Assembly: GCA_029824495.1 (NCBI GenBank)
Contig: JALGXY010000452.1
Span: forward strand, 1-6,377
Direction of reading: 5' to 3'
DNA length: 6,377 nucleotides
Origin: Fimbriimonadia bacterium
GTDB taxonomy: Bacteria > Armatimonadota > Fimbriimonadia > Fimbriimonadales > Fimbriimonadaceae
The position numbers and the translations under genes were made by a program. Positions 1 through 5,512 of this stretch are shown here, piece after piece; positions within the stretch are counted from its first letter, which is position 1; every line of letters starts with the position of its first letter. Under the pieces are notes generated by a model that made no database searches, was not told the DNA's origin, and saw only the letters and a program-made list of their open reading frames with translations.

Positions 1-393
1 ACCACAGACTGCCTCAGTTCATTAGCAGCTGCTATGGGCCTGGCAGCGCAGCTTAATCATCCTCTGCCGGTCTACAAACCATCGAGACTTGGCGGGCTGG
101 TCGTCTTGACCTCGACAAGAAGAGTTGGGCTTTCCGAAGTGGATGCCCTCTCATCGGGTGAGCGCCGCTCAGTCTCAGCGCTTGGCCTCAACCTGCTTCG
201 TGGGTGGGCGCGTTTCTTGGACAGTCAGCCATTGGCATACGCAGAGCTACAAGCGTCGCTCCGGGCTCAGGACCGGCTTCTGAATATTGATCGAATACAG
301 CAGGCTGTGGGACTCGTCACACAGTCGAATGTGCTGAGTAAAGTGGCTTCGTTTGGCAAAGAAGAAGCGATTGTGGTGGAGGGGCGAAAATGA
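1..393 (+). CDS. C-terminal end of a probable M16 peptidase-like protein (5' partial)
   Basis: The frame is open at the left edge, so this is the last 130 codons of a longer gene; the ATG at 34 is probably an internal methionine. No catalytic motif lies in the visible part. The assignment rests on context and on resemblance of its tail to the end of the next protein: both finish with an amphipathic helix (LLNIDRIQQAVGLVTQ here, SLDSLKQSANRLL there), a short linker and a small hydrophobic strand (EEAIVVEGRK versus EGAVITAG), as is usual at the end of an M16 domain. M16 proteins often occur as adjacent pairs in which one member carries the zinc site, so the missing upstream part may hold it. 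The stop TGA overlaps the start of the next gene (ATGA), implying coupled translation. The family call is an inference; another helical C-terminus is possible. Confidence 0.55.
   Translation, partial: TTDCLSSLAAAMGLAAQLNHPLPVYKPSRLGGLVVLTSTRRVGLSEVDALSSGERRSVSALGLNLLRGWARFLDSQPLAYAELQASLRAQDRLLNIDRIQQAVGLVTQSNVLSKVASFGKEEAIVVEGRK
378..382 (+). promoter_or_regulatory. Ribosome binding site of the M16-like gene
   Basis: GGAGG lies 7 bases before the ATG at 390, inside the end of the preceding gene. It supports that ATG as the true start although it overlaps the upstream stop codon. Confidence 0.7.
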
Positions 394-1580
394 GCTTAGC
401 CGCTGCAGTGCTGCTGCTTGGGCAGGCAGGCGGTGTGAAATTTGGAGCGATCAATGATCCTCTTTCCGGTCAGATCGTGCTCCAGGCAACGGTTAAGGCC
501 CCTTACGCCCTAGGCGAGCGTGAAGAGGCGGCCTGGCGGATCATCGGAGAAAGTCTGATAAACGGCACCGAGGAGTTCACTCGAGACAAGCTGTTATATT
601 ACGGCTCCCAGGCCGGCATTCCTCCGCAGGTTTCTGTGACAAGCGACCTGATCCAGATTCAAGTGACCACCCCGAAAGGGGGGCTAGATGTTGGTGCTCA
701 GATCATCGAAGCGATGCTGATGCGGCCTGTTCTGAAGCCAGAGGACGCACGTCCGATAGCGGACCGTCTTCTTCTGGAGCGTGTCGAACCCTGGCACCTG
801 GCTCTGCAGCCGAATCAACCGGCCTACAGACGTATGGCGGCCGATCTGCCGTTAAAGCTCCACACGACAGCATTCCGTCCTGGAAACATCTCAATTTCAG
901 CAGGAGGCGCCGTTGATCTTGAAGGACTCAAGGCAGAGTTCAAAGGCCGCTTGAGAGACCTTGGCGAGCCGATGGCAAGAGGCTCCTTGCTGTATGACCG
1001 TCCTAGCAAACACCCGGTCAGACATATCCTTGCTGTCTCCACATTAGAACTTCGTGGGCGGCTGATCCACCCAAACAGCCCAAGTGTCTCCCCGGATCTC
1101 TTGGCTGTCTACGCGCTCGGAGCAGGGAAGACGAGCTCGCTCTTCCGAGTCGTCCGAGAGGAGCTGCAGCTGTCGTATAAACAAGAGCTGATCCTGTGGC
1201 CTTCCTCAAGAGGTTGGATTCCTCGGATTCTGATCCAGACAACAGCCGAGAGTGCCAGCGTTGAATCTGCACGGAAAGCCCTGCAGGCCGACGTCGAATC
1301 GTGGGGCGAGGCTGATCTGGATCGGATAAAGGCGATCGCTTCAGCGATGACTCAGCAGGGCTCACAATACAGCCCGCTCTGGGCAGATGCCACCGGCCCG
1401 GTGTCGACGAAGTTGTCGGATAGAGTGAAGCTGCGGGGATGGCTCATTGCAGTCGGGGCACCGGAGTTTTCATTGAGGACACTTTCCGATGCTTGGGAAC
1501 AGGTTTCACTTGACAGCCTCAAGCAGTCTGCAAATCGGCTATTGACTGAAGCTGAAGGTGCGGTCATCACCGCCGGATAA
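390..1580 (+). CDS. M16-family peptidase-like protein, non-catalytic (inactive partner type)
   Basis: This 396-residue protein has the two-lobe plan of a bacterial M16B (insulinase/processing peptidase-like) subunit. The clearest family signature is the second-lobe segment at residues 237-263, where LLAVYALGAGKTSSLFRVVR leads into EELQLSY; it matches the pattern of a small-residue turn, S-x-LF, VRE and L-x-Y seen in this family. The first-lobe helix that normally carries the inverted zinc motif HxxEH reads EEAAWRIIGESL (residues 45-56), with no histidine, so zinc hydrolysis is unlikely. Such inactive subunits usually pair with an active M16 protein, and the gene before it, overlapping by 4 bases, is the obvious candidate. 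The N-terminus (SLAAAVLLLGQAGG) is hydrophobic but has no basic residues, so export is uncertain. The start is set by the SD at 378 and the ATGA overlap. The substrate is unknown. Confidence 0.75.
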   Translation: MSLAAAVLLLGQAGGVKFGAINDPLSGQIVLQATVKAPYALGEREEAAWRIIGESLINGTEEFTRDKLLYYGSQAGIPPQVSVTSDLIQIQVTTPKGGLDVGAQIIEAMLMRPVLKPEDARPIADRLLLERVEPWHLALQPNQPAYRRMAADLPLKLHTTAFRPGNISISAGGAVDLEGLKAEFKGRLRDLGEPMARGSLLYDRPSKHPVRHILAVSTLELRGRLIHPNSPSVSPDLLAVYALGAGKTSSLFRVVREELQLSYKQELILWPSSRGWIPRILIQTTAESASVESARKALQADVESWGEADLDRIKAIASAMTQQGSQYSPLWADATGPVSTKLSDRVKLRGWLIAVGAPEFSLRTLSDAWEQVSLDSLKQSANRLLTEAEGAVITAG

Positions 1581-1584
1581 GGGA
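1579..1584 (+). promoter_or_regulatory. Ribosome binding site of the first DUF4382 lipoprotein gene
   Basis: AAGGGA lies 8 bases before the ATG at 1593 and overlaps the TAA stop of the M16-like gene. The 12-base gap and this placement suggest co-transcription and possibly translational coupling. Confidence 0.6.
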
Positions 1585-1592
1585 CTGATTCT

Positions 1593-2252
1593 ATGACAAC
1601 ACTTTTGAGGAAATCCCTTGCTGCCGGCTTAGTTGTGGCTGCGATGCTGCTGAGCGGCTGTCAGACGCCCGGCCCTGGCTTGGGCACGCTCGCTGTACAG
1701 CTTGTCGACACCCCTGCACCTGGAATCAAAGAGCTGAATGTTAAGATCAACCGCATTCAGGTGAAGATTGATGAGAGCTGGGTCACAGTCGGCCCAATCG
1801 ATCAGACAGTGAATCTGCTCGACTACCGAAGAGTGCCTTATGACTTTGGTGAGATCACTTATGGCGCTGGAGAGCGCTCGGGCGTGCGTCTGATCATCTA
1901 TGAAGATCCGACTGTTGTAGATGAGGACGGTACTCACGTCGTCGATCTTGTGCGCAAGCAGACCACGGCCGATATCACTCACTGGATCTTTGTTTCGGGC
2001 CGATGGACACTGATCGTCGATTTCAATGTCGCTGAGAGCCTGATCAAACACGGCCCTGGGGATTATTCATTGGATCCTGTGATACGCGGTGGCATGTACA
2101 ACACTCATGGTCAGGCTGAAGGTGTTGTTAAGCTTGCAGGCAGCCCCGGCGTTGTTCCCGAGGCTGCAGAGATCAAGGCGGTCTACCTTTCTGGTGGACA
2201 GGCTCCGGCCGATTCGGTGATCAACACCTCATCGGTCGACACCAATCGATAA
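1593..2252 (+). CDS. DUF4382-type lipoprotein, reading frame ended early by an in-frame TAA
   Basis: The N-terminus is a textbook lipoprotein signal: basic n-region (LLRK), hydrophobic core and lipobox LLSGC with the lipidated cysteine at residue 23. Residues 31-165 form a DUF4382-like beta-rich domain (GTLAVQLVDTPAPGIKELNV, then VNLLDY, DGTHVVDL and DFNVAESLIKHGPGDYSLDP), closely parallel to the paralog starting at 2499. From about residue 172 a carboxypeptidase-regulatory-like beta-sandwich begins (GQAEGVVKL, AVYLSGG), but the frame stops after TNR at residue 219. The 48 codons that follow in the same frame encode the rest of that domain, so the full gene would be 268 codons against 265 in the paralog. 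The protein as read would be a lipid-anchored surface or periplasmic protein lacking its final strands. The biochemical role of DUF4382 is not established. It follows the M16-like gene by 12 bases, probably in one operon. Confidence 0.8.
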   Translation: MTTLLRKSLAAGLVVAAMLLSGCQTPGPGLGTLAVQLVDTPAPGIKELNVKINRIQVKIDESWVTVGPIDQTVNLLDYRRVPYDFGEITYGAGERSGVRLIIYEDPTVVDEDGTHVVDLVRKQTTADITHWIFVSGRWTLIVDFNVAESLIKHGPGDYSLDPVIRGGMYNTHGQAEGVVKLAGSPGVVPEAAEIKAVYLSGGQAPADSVINTSSVDTNR

Positions 2253-2399
2253 TTCAAGGTCTGGGTTCTCCCGGAAGGCCGCTATCGATTTGATGCCCTC
2301 TGGAAAGATCCTGACACGGGAACGGAATACACCGGGAGCTCAACTGGTGAGATCGGCGCAAACTCGACAACGTCTGTGCCCGAAATCACTTTGAATTGA
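2253..2399 (+). pseudogene. Downstream in-frame remnant of the DUF4382 lipoprotein C-terminal domain
   Basis: Reading on in the same frame past the TAA at 2250-2252 gives 48 sense codons ending at a TGA (2397-2399). They start FKVWVLPEGRYRFDALWKDP, which aligns without gaps to YRVWALMPGTYRFDALHTDP of the intact paralog, and end near PEITLN against NIVIS. No plausible start codon with a ribosome site precedes the segment, so it is not an independent gene. It is the severed end of the gene at 1593, produced by one nonsense codon, unless the stop is read through or is a sequencing error. Confidence 0.8.
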
Positions 2400-2417
2400 A
2401 CCTGTTATCCGTACAAT
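2391..2417 (+). promoter_or_regulatory. Possible promoter for the second DUF4382 lipoprotein gene
   Basis: TACAAT at 2412-2417 is one base off a sigma-70 -10 box, with TTGAAT at 2391-2396 as a poor -35 at a short 15-base spacing. It lies at the start of the only real same-strand spacer in the window (2400-2498). The next gene has its own strong ribosome site, which fits separate transcription. Weak evidence; co-transcription with the upstream genes is equally possible. I see no clear terminator in this spacer. Confidence 0.25.
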
Positions 2418-2484
2418 TACCTGATTCGATGATTCCTGGTGGGAGTTTGGATAAACAGATCTTAGATTAAGACGAGAATTTGAT

Positions 2485-2490
2485 AAGGAG
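2485..2490 (+). promoter_or_regulatory. Strong ribosome binding site of the second DUF4382 lipoprotein gene
   Basis: AAGGAG lies 8 bases before the ATG at 2499, in a purine-rich stretch. It is the best Shine-Dalgarno sequence in the window and fixes this start. Confidence 0.8.
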
Positions 2491-2498
2491 AAGAAGAT

Positions 2499-3296
2499 AT
2501 GAAGAGAACGCCTCTACTCGGTTTTGTTGCTGGTGCCTGCTTGTTTGGTGCCGCAGGTGGATGCGGTGGTGATGCTGGCGGTGGCCTCGCTCTGAACATG
2601 GTTGACAGCCCCTATCCAGGCGTCACTGAAGTTTCGATGGATGTCGATCGGATTGAGGCCCATGTTGATGGAACCTGGCAGCTTATTGGCGAGCCAGGAA
2701 TTCGTGTAAACCTCCTCGACTATCAGTCAGAGAAGCTTCCGCTTGGCGAGGCTGCCCTTCCAGACGGGCACGTCAACCAGCTTCGCATGTTTGTTTCTGA
2801 TCCTCAGATCGTAGACGCTGATGGCACGCATAACGTTGATATGCCGAGCGCTGGCAACACGGGCATCAAGATGAATGTGAATTTTGATGTCTCCAGCGCA
2901 TTCCTGACGACCGTGCTTCTCGACTTCAACGTCGAGCAGAGCCTGGTCAAACGGGGCAACGGTGATTACCTGCTCAAGCCTGTGATTCCGGTCGTGGTAG
3001 AGAACCTGGCCGGCCTCGCTCTGGGAACTGTCACGGACGGCTTAGATCCCGTGGAAGGCACCGTTGTATCGGCAGTTTATGTGGCTGGTTCCAACTATCC
3101 GCTCGATACGGTGGTCAACACTGGTGTGACGGATGTTGACGGCGCCTATCGAGTCTGGGCACTGATGCCCGGCACCTACCGATTCGATGCTCTGCACACC
3201 GATCCTGATACTCTGGTTGAACGCTCAGGTTCAAGCGGGAATCACGAGATTACGGCCGGGACCGAGACGACGGTTGACAACATCGTGATCAGCTGA
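2499..3296 (+). CDS. DUF4382-type lipoprotein with C-terminal carboxypeptidase-regulatory-like domain
   Basis: This 265-residue exported protein is the intact paralog of the interrupted gene upstream. The signal peptide (MKRTPLLGFVAGACLFGAAG) ends in AGGC with a probable lipidated cysteine at 22 followed by a Gly-rich linker; the -3 position is Ala rather than Leu, so the lipobox is weak. Residues 29-165 match the DUF4382 pattern: LALNMVDSPYPGVTEVSM, DRIEAHVDGTW, VNLLDY, DADGTHNVDM and DFNVEQSLVKRGNGDYLLKP. Residues 172-265 form a beta-sandwich with the typical TDVDGAYRVWALMPGTYRF segment (211-229) of carboxypeptidase-regulatory-like folds. These domains usually bind or scaffold rather than catalyse; the ligand is unknown. 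Its stop lies inside the palindrome TCAGCTGA, which also holds the stop of the convergent nuclease gene, so the two overlap by 8 bases. Confidence 0.85.
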   Translation: MKRTPLLGFVAGACLFGAAGGCGGDAGGGLALNMVDSPYPGVTEVSMDVDRIEAHVDGTWQLIGEPGIRVNLLDYQSEKLPLGEAALPDGHVNQLRMFVSDPQIVDADGTHNVDMPSAGNTGIKMNVNFDVSSAFLTTVLLDFNVEQSLVKRGNGDYLLKPVIPVVVENLAGLALGTVTDGLDPVEGTVVSAVYVAGSNYPLDTVVNTGVTDVDGAYRVWALMPGTYRFDALHTDPDTLVERSGSSGNHEITAGTETTVDNIVIS

Positions 3297-4053
3297 GTTC
3301 GAAGTCTGGACTCTTGCTGCACAGCGGCAAGAAGTCACAGGAATGACAAAGGGCTTTGGGCTTCGGCTCAAGGCCCTCATAGTCTCGATCTAGGATCTCT
3401 TGGCCGATCGCGACAAGGTCAGAACGCAGCTCCTCAATCTGAGCAGCAGAAAGTGACGCAGTGCCTTTCTCACCAGATCGCAAAGCGATGATCGTCGCTT
3501 TGACCGCCTGGTCAGGGTGTTTGGAGCCGACGAGAATCTGGTAGACACCCATCGCGAGATCAGCCTCAACCTCCTCATCGGTCACACCTGCTCGCCCTGA
3601 CTTGTAGTCAATGACCTCCAAGGTGCCGTCATCGTACTGGTCGACTCTGTCGAGCCGCCCGATCAGCACAAACGGGCCGAGGTCGTGCCGCAGCATCTTC
3701 TCGACCATGACCGTCTGGGCTGTCACGGGTGCCTTTTCAACTTGATCAACATAGGTCTCGATGATCTCCTTGCCTTCGGCCAGTGCCTGATTCATCTCCT
3801 CCTGGCTGGCGTAACCGGCATCAATCCACGACTCTTCAAGAGCTGCAACAGCTTCATTGGTCGAGGTGACGCCTTGGTCGCCGGTATCGTGAAATCGCTG
3901 AAGCACTCGGTGGAGGCTTGTGCCGAAGCTGAAGTACGATTTCGACTTGAGATACCACTTGCCGCGGTCATCGACATACGTCCATTTGTATTTGACTGGA
4001 CAGGCAAGATATGTCGTGATTTTTGAGGGACTCAGGGTCGGCTTTCGAGGCAC
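3289..4053 (-). CDS. PD-(D/E)XK superfamily (RecB/AddB-like) nuclease with probable iron-sulfur cluster
   Basis: This 254-residue single-domain protein carries the RecB-type nuclease motifs in order: an N-terminal LSPSKITTYLACPVKYKW (7-24), FGTSLHRVLQRFH with the motif histidine (H48), the acidic residue E118, IGRLDRVD (131-138, D135), EVIDYKSG with catalytic D149 and K151 (146-153), and a helix ending in Y171. Four cysteines, C18 plus C236-x2-C239-x5-C245, match the spacing of the 4Fe-4S staple of AddB and Cas4 nucleases. The glutamine usual in the late helix (DLQLxxY) is Ala here (DLAMGVY). There is no helicase domain and no cas gene nearby, so it is a stand-alone nuclease, probably for DNA processing or repair. 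It starts with GTG at 4053; no ATG, GTG or TTG precedes it in frame within the 36-base spacer, and no Shine-Dalgarno is seen at the right distance. Convergent overlap with the lipoprotein gene; divergent from the EEP gene. Confidence 0.85.
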   Translation of the reverse strand: MPRKPTLSPSKITTYLACPVKYKWTYVDDRGKWYLKSKSYFSFGTSLHRVLQRFHDTGDQGVTSTNEAVAALEESWIDAGYASQEEMNQALAEGKEIIETYVDQVEKAPVTAQTVMVEKMLRHDLGPFVLIGRLDRVDQYDDGTLEVIDYKSGRAGVTDEEVEADLAMGVYQILVGSKHPDQAVKATIIALRSGEKGTASLSAAQIEELRSDLVAIGQEILDRDYEGLEPKPKALCHSCDFLPLCSKSPDFELS

Positions 4054-4089
4054 CTGAAGAGCGTACCCAGGCGGGTACTCTTTCCTCCT
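4054..4089. promoter_or_regulatory. Short divergent promoter region between the nuclease and EEP lipoprotein genes
   Basis: Only 36 bases separate the two divergent starts. Neither start has a Shine-Dalgarno at usable distance; the plus strand has CCTCCT directly before the ATG, which is anti-Shine-Dalgarno-like. On each strand a TAnnnT box sits just upstream of the start: TACTCT (4076-4081) 8 bases before the plus ATG, and TACGCT (4065 to 4060) 6 bases before the minus GTG. This is the arrangement of -10 boxes in front of leaderless genes. No matching -35 boxes are evident. Inference only. Confidence 0.4.
4063..4078. repeat. Perfect inverted repeat in the divergent spacer (possible operator)
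   Basis: GTACCC, a 4-base centre AGGC, then GGGTAC: a perfect 6-base inverted repeat placed midway between two divergent start codons. The outer half of each arm supplies the TA of the putative -10 box on its own side, so a dimeric regulator bound here would cover both promoters. Six-base arms can arise by chance; the position is what makes it notable. Confidence 0.4.
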
Positions 4090-5118
4090 ATGTTCTTACG
4101 TCGACTCGTGGTGCCAATGGCTGTCGCCGCGGCACTCGTACTGTCTGCTTGTGGCGGAGACGAAGTCAGCTCGAACCAGCCTGTAAACCTTCGTGTGGCT
4201 ACGTACAACATCGAGTGGTTTGGCGAAGATGCCAATCCGGCCAGAGTCAAGAATCTAAAGGCCGTGATGGATGCTGTTCAGCCTAATGTGATCGGCCTGC
4301 AGGAGATTCAGAGTGAGGCCGCTCTGCGCCAAATCTTCGATGATGAGTGGGAGATATTCATGACCGATGACCCGGCAGAAGCACAGGAGCTGGCCTTTGC
4401 GGTTCGGAAACCTTACAAGGTGGTCGATCATAAGATGGTCTTCCCCGAAAAGCACTTCGATTACGCTTTTCCACGAGGCCGAGATGCCCTTCAGGTCGTG
4501 GTCGAGGCCCCGAACGGAGTCCTCATCTCGATGTATGTCGTGCATGCAAAGAGCCGCGGTGGTGGACGTATGAATACCGATCCTAGACGCGAAGGGGCAG
4601 CTGCGCTGCTGGCCGCATACGTCTCGGCTGATCCGCATGATCATAAGATCGTTTTGGGCGATTTCAACGACGCGCCGGATGACCGCTCGGTGAACATCCT
4701 CGAATCCGGGGATCTCCTTGTTGAGGCAGGAGACAACTCAATTGGACGGCTTTTGGTCAACCTGACCCAGCCCCTCCATGAGGAGGACTACGTGACCTTG
4801 GGTATGAATGACCTTTTTGAGGGTGAGGCGATTGAGCCTATTGCCAAGGGTGCAAAAGAGGATAATGCGCGGCTCCGAGGAATTGAATACCGATACCCGG
4901 ATGACGTCAAAGTTATGCAGGCGCTTTTCGATCAGATTCTGGCGTCGCCAGGTCTGGCAGGCATGAGTGATGGCCGAGCCGAGATCTTCTCGGGGAATGC
5001 AGCATTAGGAGGAACTGAGGGGGACGTGAGCTTGACGGCAACGACCGTCGAGTACACCGAAAAGGGCACGCTGGCGTCGGATCACCTTCCTGTGTTTGCT
5101 GACTTTGTTCTCAGCTAG
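4090..5118 (+). CDS. Secreted lipoprotein of the endonuclease/exonuclease/phosphatase (EEP) family
   Basis: A lipoprotein signal (MFLRRLVVPMAVAAALVLSAC) with lipobox LSAC and lipidated C21 precedes a short linker and an EEP domain from about residue 33. The metal-dependent active-site motifs are all visible: TYNIEWF (N40), GLQEI (E72), RGRDALQ (R131), VHAKS (H152), GDFND (D191, N193), FDQILASPGL (D281) and SDHLPV (D331, H332). Family members cut phosphodiester bonds in DNA, RNA, phospholipids or phosphoinositols; the substrate here is not readable, though an anchored extracellular nuclease for nutrient scavenging is plausible. A loop of about 80 residues (around 197-275) separates GDFND from the D281 strand and may shape specificity. 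ATG 4090 keeps the basic n-region; ATG 4117 would lose it. No Shine-Dalgarno. Its stop TAG overlaps the convergent acetyltransferase by 8 bases. Confidence 0.9.
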   Translation: MFLRRLVVPMAVAAALVLSACGGDEVSSNQPVNLRVATYNIEWFGEDANPARVKNLKAVMDAVQPNVIGLQEIQSEAALRQIFDDEWEIFMTDDPAEAQELAFAVRKPYKVVDHKMVFPEKHFDYAFPRGRDALQVVVEAPNGVLISMYVVHAKSRGGGRMNTDPRREGAAALLAAYVSADPHDHKIVLGDFNDAPDDRSVNILESGDLLVEAGDNSIGRLLVNLTQPLHEEDYVTLGMNDLFEGEAIEPIAKGAKEDNARLRGIEYRYPDDVKVMQALFDQILASPGLAGMSDGRAEIFSGNAALGGTEGDVSLTATTVEYTEKGTLASDHLPVFADFVLS

Positions 5119-5512
5119 AGAGCTTCTCGGGCCTTCTCAAGCACATGCTTGTTAAGGCCCTCATTCCAGACTCAGCATAGAAGCTACGGAGCTCTGGATC
5201 GCAGGTCAAATCGACCGCGTAGTAGTCATCGAGTCGCGACAGCATGCGCCTGACCAACTCGCGGCCAATTCCCTGACGTCTATACTCAGGAAGGACCTCC
5301 AAGAGCGGAATATGCGCGTTCATGACACCGTCGCCAACTGCAGTGATAAAACCGACCACAGTGTCACCGTCTTTGGCGAGCACAACCGCAGTGCTGCCTT
5401 TCAGCACGGCAAGGTGCTGCTCCACCGATGGTGGATCGGGCCAAGCATCAAAGAACCCATGCAGGTTTTCTGACGTCACTCCCTCAAGCGATTTCGTAAA
5501 AACGATCGACAT
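5111..5512 (-). CDS. Small GNAT-family N-acetyltransferase
   Basis: A single-domain GNAT protein of 133 residues. Strand beta4 and motif A read LLEVLPEYRRQGIGRELVRR (70-89); R78-RQ-G81-I-G83 is the pyrophosphate-binding loop for acetyl-CoA. Motif B is DPELRSFYAESGM (105-117), with Y112 in the place of the usual general acid. The first part (residues 41-61, TAVVLAKDGDTVVGFITAVG) is the paired beta2-beta3 hairpin. Acceptor substrate unknown: small molecule or protein N-terminus are both possible. The start ATG (5512) shares two bases with the ATG of the plus-strand M61 gene, and its TGA overlaps the EEP stop, so it has no private flanking DNA. A good -10 box sits 8 bases upstream and the Shine-Dalgarno is poor, suggesting a leaderless or near-leaderless message. 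Confidence 0.88.
   Translation of the reverse strand: MSIVFTKSLEGVTSENLHGFFDAWPDPPSVEQHLAVLKGSTAVVLAKDGDTVVGFITAVGDGVMNAHIPLLEVLPEYRRQGIGRELVRRMLSRLDDYYAVDLTCDPELRSFYAESGMRALTSMCLRRPEKLSS

Noticed and set aside
1119..1140. GAGKTSS in the M16-like protein, resembling a Walker A P-loop
   Set aside because: The first Gly of GxxxxGK(S/T) is missing (Tyr instead) and there is no Walker B; the segment fits the M16 second-lobe turn before S-x-LF and VRE.
1578..1592. Fusion of the M16-like protein and the first lipoprotein by TAA readthrough, as the two frames are in phase
   Set aside because: The downstream frame begins with its own SD and a complete lipoprotein signal peptide, which would make no sense inside a fusion.
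1629..2051. A 140-codon minus-strand frame inside the first lipoprotein gene
   Set aside because: No domain, no ribosome site, and it mirrors a plus-strand gene with a clear lipobox and a paralog.
2460..2472. TCTTA-GAT-TAAGA inverted repeat in the leader before the second lipoprotein gene
   Set aside because: A 5-base AT-rich stem with a 3-base loop and no T-run: too weak to call a terminator or regulatory hairpin.
3685..4026. A 113-codon plus-strand frame over the nuclease gene
   Set aside because: Antisense shadow of a gene with a full set of PD-(D/E)XK motifs.
3289..4053. Reading the nuclease as a CRISPR Cas4
   Set aside because: The motifs are shared by the wider RecB/AddB group, and there is no repeat array or other cas gene in the window.
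5471..5478. Perfect palindrome TGACGTCA upstream of the M61 start
   Set aside because: Eight bases inside the acetyltransferase coding sequence, with no extended symmetry or second copy near a promoter; chance is sufficient.
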